In this document: piece after piece, positions 1 to 4,713 of the stretch | Position numbering within the stretch: position 1 is the first letter of the stretch | Layout: each line of letters opens with the position of its first letter | Origin: Thermoproteota archaeon | GTDB taxonomy: Archaea > Thermoproteota > Methanomethylicia > Nezhaarchaeales > WYZ-LMO8 | Assembly (NCBI GenBank): GCA_011605835.1 | Contig: JAAOZJ010000123.1 | Location: 1-8,780 of the forward strand | Length of the DNA: 8,780 nucleotides | Direction: 5' to 3' | Notes under the pieces: model-generated | Told to the model about the DNA's origin: nothing | Database searches by the model: none | What the model saw: only the letters and a program-made list of their open reading frames with translations | Program-made: the position numbers and the translations under genes

Positions 1-237
1 CTCGCTCGAGGAGCCCTGCACGCGTTGGCACGCCAAAATGTTCTGTCAACTAGGCTAAATAAGCTGATATGGAGAGCCGGACGAAGCGTCTAGTCCGTCG
101 AGGAAGACGAGAGCCTCGACATAGGGCTGAGTGCGATTCGCGAGAGGATTTGTCGTCCGAGTCCCGACTAAGGCCTAACCATCTTCGAGCAATATCTTCC
201 TAGACGCACTTTTGTACAACCGCGAGACCTTGATGTT
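1..237. other. Left edge, no confidently supported gene
   Basis: No complete gene is visible. On the plus strand one frame is open from base 1 to a TAG at 91-93 (ending KLIWRAGRSV) and, after that stop, stays open to a TAA ending at 174, which could be the 3' end or a decayed end of a gene lying to the left. On the minus strand a TTG at 47-49 opens a frame reading MTEHFGVPTRAGLLER that runs off the window edge and could equally be the start of a gene. Neither can be decided from so few codons. A short inverted repeat (GTCGAGG at 97-103, CCTCGAC at 114-120, 10-nt loop) lies between them. The bases just left of the protease gene stop at 238 show nothing further. Confidence 0.25.
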
Positions 238-672
238 TCAGCAAATCCTCTGAGACCTACTTCGCGTGTTAATGGCGGTGAGCAGAAACGAGCCTACCTT
301 TTCGACCCTCCCCTTGGCGACGTTGGCCGCTAGGCCCAGTATTTCGAGAGCTGATAAGCCCACTATGCACCAATCCGAGAACCCGTGAGCTTTGAGCCTC
401 TCCTTGATCTCACCTGGGAACCTCAGGACAACTACGTGTGCTCCAGGAAGCTCCTCACCTTCAATGATGAGCTTGTCGACGATCGCTAACTCTCCCGAGA
501 CCTCGTGGCCGTCTGCTACGACCAGCCTCGTGCATCTGCCAACTAGCCTTGCACCTATTCTATCGGCGGTCTCCTCATCGAGCAGAGTTATCGAGGCCCC
601 TGTATCCACCAATGCCGTACCGCTCACGTTGCCCTTGGGCCCCACTAACGAGACGTCAGCCTTGACCAGCAA
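238..672 (-). CDS. Retropepsin-like (clan AA) aspartic protease, small archaeal form
   Basis: A 144-residue protein with the clan AA aspartic-protease active-site motif VDTGAS at residues 22-27 (catalytic Asp23), followed by the hydrophobic pattern expected for the second part of a single-lobe pepsin fold and a VGLSALEILGL segment at about 104-114, where retropepsin-like proteins carry their conserved G-x-x-x-L-E-x-L-G-L element. Such single-domain enzymes act as homodimers, each chain giving one Asp. The substrate is unknown. There is no signal peptide or membrane segment, so it should be cytosolic. The start is a TTG at 672; the TATA box at 711-718 predicts transcription starting near 688, leaving a short leader containing GGCGGTG. 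It is transcribed alone. A second, divergent relative lies at 3958-4311. The family call is firm; any role in the surrounding toxin-antitoxin island is inference. Confidence 0.8.
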   Translation of the reverse strand: MLVKADVSLVGPKGNVSGTALVDTGASITLLDEETADRIGARLVGRCTRLVVADGHEVSGELAIVDKLIIEGEELPGAHVVVLRFPGEIKERLKAHGFSDWCIVGLSALEILGLAANVAKGRVEKVGSFLLTAINTRSRSQRIC

Positions 673-710
673 AGCCCGGCACCGCCTTCAATACTCGAAG
701 GGCGGGCGCC

Positions 711-718
711 TTTATAAA
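711..718 (-). promoter_or_regulatory. TATA box of the first retropepsin-like gene
   Basis: TTTATAAA lies 39 bases upstream of the TTG start at 672. With the usual archaeal spacing of about 26 bases it predicts a start site near 688 and a leader of about 16 bases. Confidence 0.55.
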
Positions 719-817
719 CGCTTGGTGTAGGCCTTAAACCTTCGATGCGCGCATACGTACTTCTTAAGCTGAAGGCCAACTTCTCGCGAGATTGGTCCGC
801 CCTACTCCACTACCAAG

Positions 818-824
818 CTTAAAA
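818..824 (+). promoter_or_regulatory. TATA box of the frameshifted PaREP1/HEPN-like gene
   Basis: CTTAAAA is followed about 26 bases later by GGTGG (849-853) and GTG (858). This places the promoter and the probable translation start, and shows that the upstream signals of the broken gene are still intact. Confidence 0.4.
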
Positions 825-839
825 GGGCCTGCGAGGGTT

Positions 840-1243
840 ATGGTGAGTGGTGGAAAGGTGGGCGCACCAAGCAAGCTACGTGAAGCTAGGGACATCTTGG
901 CGAGGGCCTTTCAAGAGCTGGCAGAGGGCGCAAAGAGCAACGATTCGCTGAAGGTCAGAGAGTCGTGCGAGAAGGGCTGGCTGGCCACCGTCAAGGCCGT
1001 CGACGCACTGCTCATCGGGTACGGTTACGGAGAGGCCAAGGCACATGCGGATAGGAGAAGGAAGCTCAGGGAGCTAGCAAGGTCGCGGCAGTTTCGAGGC
1101 CGGGCATTTACGACAGGGTTGAAGCTATGAGGAGCGTCCTTCACAGCGACGGCTTCTATGGCGGGTCGCTAACGCCAGAAGAGGCCAAGGAGGAACTCAA
1201 GAAGGTTGAGGAGCTCATAGAAGACGTGGAAGGCCTTCTATAG
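840..1243 (+). pseudogene. PaREP1/HEPN-like helical protein, broken by a one-base frameshift
   Basis: The first frame from an ATG at 840 reads an all-helical protein with the segment SCEKGWLATVKAVDALL and then RRRKLREL, after which it stops early at 1128-1130. In the frame one base back, translation resumes without a gap as KVAAVSRPGIYDRVEAMRSV, then LHSDGFYGG, and a charged helix to a TAG at 1241-1243. The intact paralogue at 1310-1717 keeps the same order (SAEKAWNAVVQATNALI, RMLREL, LHEMVFYEG, charged helix), so the gene was evidently one frame and has a one-base deletion around 1070-1090, or the read has an error there. The TATA box CTTAAAA at 818-824 predicts a start site near 847, so the GTG at 858, preceded by GGTGG, may be the true start rather than 840. 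The PaREP1/HEPN assignment rests on recalled family pattern; a programmed -1 shift is less likely but not excluded. Confidence 0.65.
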
Positions 1244-1253
1244 ATCTTAACAA

Positions 1254-1271
1254 GGTAGACGTGTTTCTACC
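1254..1271. terminator. Hairpin between convergent PaREP1/HEPN-like genes
   Basis: GGTAGA (1254-1259) and TCTACC (1266-1271) form a 6-bp stem with a 6-nt loop containing TTT. It sits in the 66-bp gap between the ends of two convergent paralogous genes, where a bidirectional 3' structure would make sense. The stem is short and there is no long T tract, so this is tentative. Confidence 0.25.
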
Positions 1272-1309
1272 GCAAATAAGGGCTTCGACCAACTCCTTCG
1301 AGACGTCTT

Positions 1310-1717
1310 CTACGTCGTCTTCAACGCCTTGCCCACGTCGTCTAAGTAGGCTTTGACCCTCTCCAGCTCGTACCTTACGTCCTCGACGTCTATGTAGCCC
1401 TCGTAGAACACCATTTCGTGGAGGTGCCTCTCCCTAGCCCCATACCTATCCCTGAGCATCAACCTCCCTATTTCGGGGATCCTGGCCTCAAGCTCCCTGA
1501 GCATTCTCCAACGCTCCCAGTGGCTGGATGGGAGCTTTCCCGAGACCTTCAGGATCAGGGCATTAGTCGCCTGTACCACCGCGTTCCACGCTTTTTCGGC
1601 GGAGTCCCTGATTTTGTAGGGATTGTTCTCCTTGACTCCCTCCTCGAACTCCTTGACCGACTCCTCGTAAAACCTGCGCGCGTCCTCGAAGTAGACGTGT
1701 GCTCTGTCGATCGCCAC
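1310..1717 (-). CDS. PaREP1/HEPN-like helical protein, intact paralogue
   Basis: About 135 residues, predicted all-helical and charged. Landmarks are EDARRFYEESVKEFEEG near the N-terminus, SAEKAWNAVVQATNALI in the middle, SHWERWRMLRELE, then ARERHLHEMVFYEG, and a C-terminal charged helix. This order is typical of archaeal PaREP1-like proteins and resembles the HEPN four-helix fold; the R-x4-H in ARERHLH fits the HEPN ribonuclease signature, but the broken paralogue at 840-1243 has a different spacing there, so catalysis is not assured. The frame is open from a GTG at 1777, but the TATA-like CCCTTTTAGG at 1751-1760 predicts transcription from about 1729, which leaves GTG 1717, preceded by GTGGTG, as the best start. 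No nucleotidyltransferase partner is adjacent; the nearest is the pseudogene at 4461. Function is unknown; HEPN proteins are often toxins or nucleic-acid-associated helpers. Confidence 0.6.
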   Translation of the reverse strand: MAIDRAHVYFEDARRFYEESVKEFEEGVKENNPYKIRDSAEKAWNAVVQATNALILKVSGKLPSSHWERWRMLRELEARIPEIGRLMLRDRYGARERHLHEMVFYEGYIDVEDVRYELERVKAYLDDVGKALKTT

Positions 1718-1797
1718 GTCACCGCACCACAGGGTAACTCCGCGCTCCACCCTAAAAGGGCTAACCTTCGCACGCACAACAAGACGTGGAAGAGGGC

Positions 1798-1836
1798 TGA
1801 GCGAATGCTCGGAATCCCCGCTTTAATCGTCAGCTG
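1798..1836 (-). pseudogene. Degenerate C-terminal fragment of the UPF0175-like antitoxin family
   Basis: Read on the minus strand, this stretch matches the 3' end of the antitoxin-like gene at 2841-2879 in 32 of 39 bases, including an uninterrupted 17-base block (1808-1824 against 2853-2869). It translates as QLTIKAGIPSI against ELRIKAGIPSI in the intact gene. A TTTAAC just upstream is shared too, but offset by one base, so the reading frame is broken; the stop codon is also gone. Nothing of the N-terminal half is visible further upstream. It lies just before the PaREP1/HEPN-like gene and on the same strand, so it marks a lost antitoxin gene at that place. Counts are by eye. Confidence 0.6.
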
Positions 1837-1888
1837 GGTTAAAGCAAAGCGCAAAACTGCAGGGCCAAAGGCATGGCCGTCACTAAGT

Positions 1889-2242
1889 CTAGCTCTTCAG
1901 CTCTAATTTGAGGTTCAAGTCGATTAAGCGCTCAAAGTCTCGGTCTCTCGTCACCAAAGTAAGGCCACGCGCCATCGCCGTAGCCGCTATGAGCACATCG
2001 GCGTCGGGCATTGCTCGTCCCCTTCTCTTGAGGGTCGTGTAAATCTCGCAGTACTTCAGGATCACCTCGTTATCTATATTTAGCACGTCGTACGCTTCCT
2101 CGATGAGGTTCTTAACTTTGATCCTCTTCTCTTGAGGTACTCCTCTCAGAACCTCTACTAACGTGATCACCGATATCGCTCCTCTCTCGAAAAACCCTCT
2201 TTGAAGTTGTTCTATGAGCGCGCTAGTATCAAACAACTTCAT
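1889..2242 (-). CDS. vapC: VapC-type PIN-domain ribonuclease toxin
   Basis: A complete 117-residue PIN domain. The four acidic positions that bind Mg2+/Mn2+ are visible: Asp5 in FDTSALIE, Glu30 in TLVEVLRG, Asp80 (or 82) in MPDADVLIAA, and Asp100 in VTRDRDF. VapC toxins cut tRNA or rRNA and are held inactive by their VapB partner; the target here cannot be read from the sequence. The ATG overlaps the stop of the upstream vapB gene in an ATGA, so the two are translationally coupled in one transcript from the promoter at 2516-2522. All catalytic residues are present, so the toxin should be active. Confidence in family is high. Confidence 0.9.
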   Translation of the reverse strand: MKLFDTSALIEQLQRGFFERGAISVITLVEVLRGVPQEKRIKVKNLIEEAYDVLNIDNEVILKYCEIYTTLKRRGRAMPDADVLIAATAMARGLTLVTRDRDFERLIDLNLKLELKS

Positions 2243-2466
2243 CTCAATGTAAACCCCTTCCTGAATTCCTCGCTGGATTTCAAGATTCTCTCGAGGTCTT
2301 CAGCGTCGAGGGTGCGCCTCAGCTCCTCAAACGCTACCCTAGCCCTGAGCTCTTTCAATTCTGTTAAGAGGCCGAGCAAGAAATTGCTCCAATCACGGTC
2401 CCCCTTCTCTTTCCCCAGCACTTCCTTAACGTCCTTCAAAACCGATATGGTTGCATACTTTTTCAA
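2239..2466 (-). CDS. vapB: VapB-type antitoxin, ribbon-helix-helix-like N-terminus
   Basis: About 75 residues. The N-terminal KKYATISV strand followed by a helix and WSNFLLGLLTEL fits an archaeal ribbon-helix-helix antitoxin, which would bind operator DNA as a dimer; the C-terminal charged tail from about residue 45 (EELRRTLDAEDLERIL and EEFRKGF) is the part expected to wrap the VapC toxin. The frame is open to a GTG at 2475, but that GTG lies inside AGGTGAT (2471-2477), a good Shine-Dalgarno sequence placed four bases before a TTG at 2466, so TTG is chosen as the start. It overlaps vapC by four bases and is the first gene of the operon. An inverted repeat at 2477-2504 just upstream is a probable site of autorepression. 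Confidence 0.82.
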   Translation of the reverse strand: MKKYATISVLKDVKEVLGKEKGDRDWSNFLLGLLTELKELRARVAFEELRRTLDAEDLERILKSSEEFRKGFTLR

Positions 2467-2476
2467 TGATATCACC

Positions 2477-2504
2477 TAATAACTACGTAACTACATAGTT
2501 ATTA
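2477..2504 (-). promoter_or_regulatory. Palindromic operator at the vapBC transcription start
   Basis: Perfect 9-bp arms TAATAACTA (2477-2485) and TAGTTATTA (2496-2504) flank a 10-bp spacer. Within it AACTAC occurs twice, eight bases apart (2481 and 2489), so the site also looks like stacked half-sites. The predicted start site (about 2493) falls at its centre. This position suits a VapB-VapC complex that blocks transcription of its own operon. Confidence 0.55.
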
Positions 2505-2515
2505 CTTCTTGCCCC

Positions 2516-2522
2516 TTATAAT
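2516..2522 (-). promoter_or_regulatory. TATA box of vapBC
   Basis: On the minus strand the sequence reads ATTATAA with a purine-rich run before it. It sits about 26 bases before the predicted start near 2493, giving a leader of about 27 bases that contains the AGGTGAT ribosome site for vapB. Confidence 0.5.
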
Positions 2523-2595
2523 ACTTACTGCTCAACAACTTTCGTTGTCGAGCTCGACGAGACGTGGCTCGTGCATAGGGACGAGTAGCAAAGCG

Positions 2596-2603
2596 TTATT
2601 AAG
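2596..2603 (+). promoter_or_regulatory. TATA box of the antitoxin-PIN-antitoxin cassette
   Basis: TTATTAAG predicts transcription from about 2626, eight bases before the TTG at 2634. This favours 2634 over the longer TTG start at 2607, which would lie upstream of the transcript. It is the only promoter-like sequence seen for the three-gene cassette. Confidence 0.45.
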
Positions 2604-2633
2604 CGTTTGAGCACTTCACAAGTCGGTGGGCTC

Positions 2634-2879
2634 TTGTCGGAGTCCTCGGGCGTTGACACCAAGCTCAAGGAGTGGCTTGAGTACTTCAGAGAAGCCAAGG
2701 AGGTCAGGAGGAAGTATGCTAACTGGGAGTTCATAAGGTCTCAGCCGCCGAAGATAAGAATAGCGCTCGAGTACTACGTGGAGACAGGCGACCTGTTCAA
2801 CGCTGCTAAGTTAGCAGGAATGACCATGGAGGAGTTTAACGAGCTGAGGATCAAAGCGGGGATTCCGAGTATTGGTTGA
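2634..2879 (+). CDS. UPF0175-like small putative antitoxin, copy A1
   Basis: About 81 residues. A charged N-terminal helix (KLKEWLEYFREAKEVRR) leads into a conserved core, KYANWEFIRSQPPKIRIAL followed by EYYVETGD, and then a helix-turn-helix-like end with AAKLAGMTMEEFNELRIKAG followed by IPSIG. The end resembles UPF0175-type antitoxins, which finish with a similar A-x-x-A-G-M-x-x-x-E-F pattern and a short IP tail. Its stop overlaps the start of the PIN gene by eight bases, the usual antitoxin-before-toxin order. TTG 2634 is chosen as start because the TATA box at 2596-2603 and GGTGGG at 2625-2630 fit it; a longer form from TTG 2607 is possible. Bases 2704-2791 are identical to 3447-3534 in its paralogue. 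The antitoxin role is inferred from context. Confidence 0.72.
   Translation: MSESSGVDTKLKEWLEYFREAKEVRRKYANWEFIRSQPPKIRIALEYYVETGDLFNAAKLAGMTMEEFNELRIKAGIPSIG
2704..2791 (+). repeat. Perfect 88-bp direct repeat, copy 1
   Basis: These 88 bases are identical, including all third codon positions, to 3447-3534, 743 bases downstream in the same orientation. Both copies lie inside small antitoxin-like genes and are read in the same frame, encoding the 29 residues from RRKYANWEF to EYYVETGD. Flanking parts of the two genes are alike in protein but diverged in DNA, so the identity stops abruptly at both ends. Confidence 0.97.
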
Positions 2880-3399
2880 CGCCATAGCCGATACCTCATT
2901 CATAATAGACTGGGTCAGGTACTCGAAGAACAAGTTACTATTCAAGGTCTTCGACGTCGTCTACGTGCCTGAGAACGTCTTAGCAGAGATCAGGAGCGAG
3001 GGCTCGCTATTGTGGGTTTCCAAGGGCTTAGAGGGAGGGAAGCTGGCCATACTCCCCGAGCTACCTGACATCTCTAGGGAGGCTCTAAACCTCGTCGCTA
3101 AGAGCAGGAGGTTTCCGGTGAGGCCCATGGACTATCCAGAGGCATTCTGCATGGTGGTCGGCAAGAGGCTCGGCCTAGTGGTCCTGACCGAAAACGGAGG
3201 GGCCGTGGCCTTGAAGGACTATGACCCGGAGTACTCCGGCGTCAGGGTCTGGAGGGGCATCGACGTCCTCTACGCGTTGTGGAAGTCGGGCCATGTCAAT
3301 AGCTTTAAGGACGAGCTAGAACTATACCAGCGAGAGACCAAACGGACGTATTCTGGGCGGGACTTGGCCAGGTATGGTGAAATGCATGGAGGTCTATGA
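2872..3399 (+). CDS. PIN-domain nuclease, larger form, putative toxin
   Basis: A 175-residue protein starting at TTG 2872. The PIN pattern is visible: Asp7 in IADTSFIIDW, Glu39 in NVLAEIRSE, Asp87 in PMDYPEAFCMVV, and Glu107 in VVLTENGG, where most PIN proteins have Asp. After the PIN core a C-terminal extension of about 50 residues (VRVWRGIDVLYALWKSGH and an acidic helix) is longer than in a standard VapC of 115-140 residues. The gene overlaps antitoxin-like A1 by eight bases and A2 by fourteen, so all three are probably one transcript. The expected role is an RNA-cutting toxin restrained by one or both neighbours. The Glu107 change is conservative and may still bind metal. PIN call is good; toxin role is inferred. 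Confidence 0.75.
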   Translation: MVDAIADTSFIIDWVRYSKNKLLFKVFDVVYVPENVLAEIRSEGSLLWVSKGLEGGKLAILPELPDISREALNLVAKSRRFPVRPMDYPEAFCMVVGKRLGLVVLTENGGAVALKDYDPEYSGVRVWRGIDVLYALWKSGHVNSFKDELELYQRETKRTYSGRDLARYGEMHGGL

Positions 3400-3625
3400 G
3401 GACAAGCTAAGGGAATGGATCGAGCGCTTTAAAGAGGCGAGAGAAATCAGGAGGAAGTATGCTAACTGGGAGTTCATAAGGTCTCAGCCGCCGAAGATAA
3501 GAATAGCGCTCGAGTACTACGTGGAGACAGGCGATTTCCGGACTGCCGCTAGGATGGCCGACATGGCCGTCGATGAGTTCGTGAACATGGCCAAGGATCA
3601 AGCCAACATACCCTCAACGGACTAA
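3386..3625 (+). CDS. UPF0175-like small putative antitoxin, copy A2
   Basis: About 79 residues starting MEVYEDKLREWIERFKEA, then the same RRKYANWEF to EYYVETGD core as A1, then a more diverged end (AARMADMAVDEFVNMAKDQA, then NIPSTD). ATG 3386 is preceded by GGTGA at 3376-3380 with a five-base spacer, so it is preferred over ATG 3374 in the same frame. It starts within the last codons of the PIN gene, so it is translationally coupled to it. A second antitoxin-like gene after the toxin is unusual: it may be the leftover of a second antitoxin-toxin pair whose toxin has been lost (nothing PIN-like follows in 3626-3957), a decoy antitoxin, or part of a three-part system. Its core is identical at DNA level to A1. 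Confidence 0.7.
   Translation: MEVYEDKLREWIERFKEAREIRRKYANWEFIRSQPPKIRIALEYYVETGDFRTAARMADMAVDEFVNMAKDQANIPSTD
3447..3534 (+). repeat. Perfect 88-bp direct repeat, copy 2
   Basis: Second copy of the repeat at 2704-2791, within antitoxin-like gene A2. The next base on each side outside the block differs between copies. Recombination between the two would delete the PIN gene and fuse A1 to A2 in frame. Confidence 0.97.
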
Positions 3626-3957
3626 ACCAAGTGAGGCAGACGAAATAACGAGCATCGCGAGAGTGGCAATCCTAGACGTAAGGCTCGCACTTCAACGGGC
3701 TCCTCTGATCCTAGTCCTGATCTTCTCGGCCCTTTCCTTCAACTCAGAGCTTGTCAAAGCACGACTCGTTGCACAACGTCACTATCTCCGGAGGTCGTCG
3801 TTGAAGGCTTCATCAGTTAATAAAAAAGTATATTGCCTCTGTCGTTGGCGAAGAGCGAAGCTCAAAGTCGCTTGGACGCCATGAAGAGGTGCCCGAAGAG
3901 ACTAAGGTTGCCTCAAAACCACACACGTTGTCTAGCGTTTTAGGAAGGGCCTGCAGG
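3626..3957. other. 332-bp stretch without a convincing gene
   Basis: No frame shows a recognisable domain. A short minus-strand frame (about 3692-3768) ends ELKERAEKIRTRIRGAR and reads like the charged tail of a small protein, but it has no upstream continuation. An A-rich run at 3818-3835 resembles a promoter element, yet no credible start follows on either strand. The stretch is probably the decayed remainder of genes that once followed the antitoxin cassette or the protease gene. Confidence 0.5.
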
Positions 3958-4311
3958 TCATAGCAACAATATCCTGGTCTCCTTGAGCTTGCCTGTCGTC
4001 GGATTCACCGTCAGGCCCAAGGCCTCTAGAGTTAGGACGCCTATTAAGACGTCCTTGAGCTCCCTCGATATGAGAACCGGAGTGACTCCCTGCTTGCCTT
4101 CGATCTCCACCACTGCGAAGCTCTCGTCGAGGTCTGCGTAGCCCTTGGCAGTCTCCACTCTCTTCTTGCCGACTACCCTGAGACCCAACTTTTCACGAAT
4201 CCACGAGGGCACGACTGTGAAGGTCGCGCCAGTATTGACGAGAGCTACCACCTTGACTTCTTGGCTCGTGAGGGGGTTGGCTATCTTCGCCTCGACCCAG
4301 ACGTGGCCCAT
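3958..4311 (-). CDS. Retropepsin-like protein with catalytic Asp replaced by Asn
   Basis: A 117-residue single-lobe clan AA protein. The active-site motif reads LVNTGAT at residues 24-30, with Asn26 (codon AAT, 4234-4236) in place of the catalytic Asp; one base change from GAT would explain it. The rest of the fold looks kept: VVPSWIREKLGL, a VEIEGK strand, and the conserved LIGVLTLEALGLTVNPTTGK near residues 89-108, as usual for archaeal members. The length is normal. The start is ATG 4311, about 8 bases after the start site predicted from the TATA box at 4341-4350. As written it should be inactive as a protease. It may be a recent dead copy, a binding-only protein, or a sequencing error. 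It is distinct from, not a copy of, the gene at 238-672. Confidence 0.8.
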   Translation of the reverse strand: MGHVWVEAKIANPLTSQEVKVVALVNTGATFTVVPSWIREKLGLRVVGKKRVETAKGYADLDESFAVVEIEGKQGVTPVLISRELKDVLIGVLTLEALGLTVNPTTGKLKETRILLL

Positions 4312-4340
4312 TCGAATCCCTAGCTCTAAAGAGTGAGGAG

Positions 4341-4350
4341 CTTATATAAG
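4341..4350 (-). promoter_or_regulatory. TATA box of the second retropepsin-like gene
   Basis: CTTATATAAG is a self-complementary TATA element centred 34 bases before ATG 4311, predicting a start near 4319 and an 8-base leader. Being palindromic it could in principle work in both directions; what lies to its right is the nucleotidyltransferase fossil. Confidence 0.55.
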
Positions 4351-4460
4351 CGTAGTAAGCATGATGGCTGAGGCCCATTTGACCTCTCCTAGACCATCTT
4401 TAGATCATAAAGATTCGGTTGCTATGATGAGACCTCATGTCCGTCAACCTATATCCATAA

Positions 4461-4680
4461 ACTTTTGAAAGACTTCTTGTGAATACAAAGCTCGTCATCT
4501 TCGGCTCAGTCGCCCGTGGCGATGCCAAGGAAAACTGGGACACTCATTAACGTCCTCTCCGCCGAAGTCTTATCATTAGGAGATTAGCAGGAGATCTGCT
4601 GATAGTCCATTCATGATGTAGAGTTCTTAGTCATTGGGCATAGAACTCGTAAAAATATGAGAAGAAGTCTTTTGTAGTGA
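4461..4680 (+). pseudogene. Decayed minimal nucleotidyltransferase (MNT family)
   Basis: The frame from about 4461 reads TFERLLVNTKLVIFGSVARG and then DAKENWDT before a TAA at 4548. VIFGSVARGD is the signature of the DNA-polymerase-beta-type minimal nucleotidyltransferases (GSxxRG). The expected DxD metal-binding stretch follows only after a frame change: the frame starting at 4541 reads TLINVLSAEV, in the place of a D-I-D-V-L-V-V, with both Asp positions lost. Further on, LAGDLLIVHS and DVEFLVIGHRTRKNM appear in different frames. At least two frameshifts, stops and lost catalytic residues make it a pseudogene. MNT proteins normally pair with HEPN proteins as toxin-antitoxin systems or modify them, which fits the island. 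The exact left edge is unsure. Confidence 0.7.
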
Positions 4681-4682
4681 AA

Positions 4683-4690
4683 TTTATATA
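4683..4690 (+). promoter_or_regulatory. TATA box giving a leaderless antitoxin transcript
   Basis: TTTATATA is centred 27 bases before ATG 4714, and no Shine-Dalgarno sequence precedes that ATG. The mRNA therefore probably begins at or next to the start codon. The surrounding AT-rich bases contrast with the GC-rich right half of the window. Confidence 0.65.
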
Positions 4691-4713
4691 TTACTAATCT
4701 CAATATTTCTAGT

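Noticed and set aside
744..821. A 25-codon plus-strand frame beginning MRAYVLLKLKAN, like the start of an AsnC-type ligand domain
   Set aside because: It is too short, ends at once in a stop, and overlaps the promoter of the next gene; similarity is limited to a few residues.
1418..1906. A 162-codon plus-strand open frame opposite the PaREP1/HEPN-like gene
   Set aside because: No domain pattern, proline-rich, no promoter or ribosome site; the antisense gene has a paralogue that confirms its frame.
2704..3534. CRISPR array or transposon ends suggested by the 88-bp direct repeat
   Set aside because: There are only two copies, each within coding sequence and separated by a complete gene; no spacers, inverted ends or transposase.
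3663..3884. A 73-codon plus-strand open frame with a hydrophobic stretch (LILVLIFSALSF)
   Set aside because: It has no ribosome site or promoter, and the hydrophobic part is the complement of a charged minus-strand segment; could be a small membrane protein but not supportable.
4309..4320. TTCGAATCCC resembles a tRNA T-arm and could mark an integration site
   Set aside because: There is no matching GGG on the 5' side, no acceptor stem or anticodon arm nearby, and the bases overlap the start codon and leader of the second retropepsin-like gene.
4424..4445. ATGATGA as a C box of a C/D-box guide RNA
   Set aside because: No CTGA D or D' box follows at a workable distance and no terminal stem is seen.
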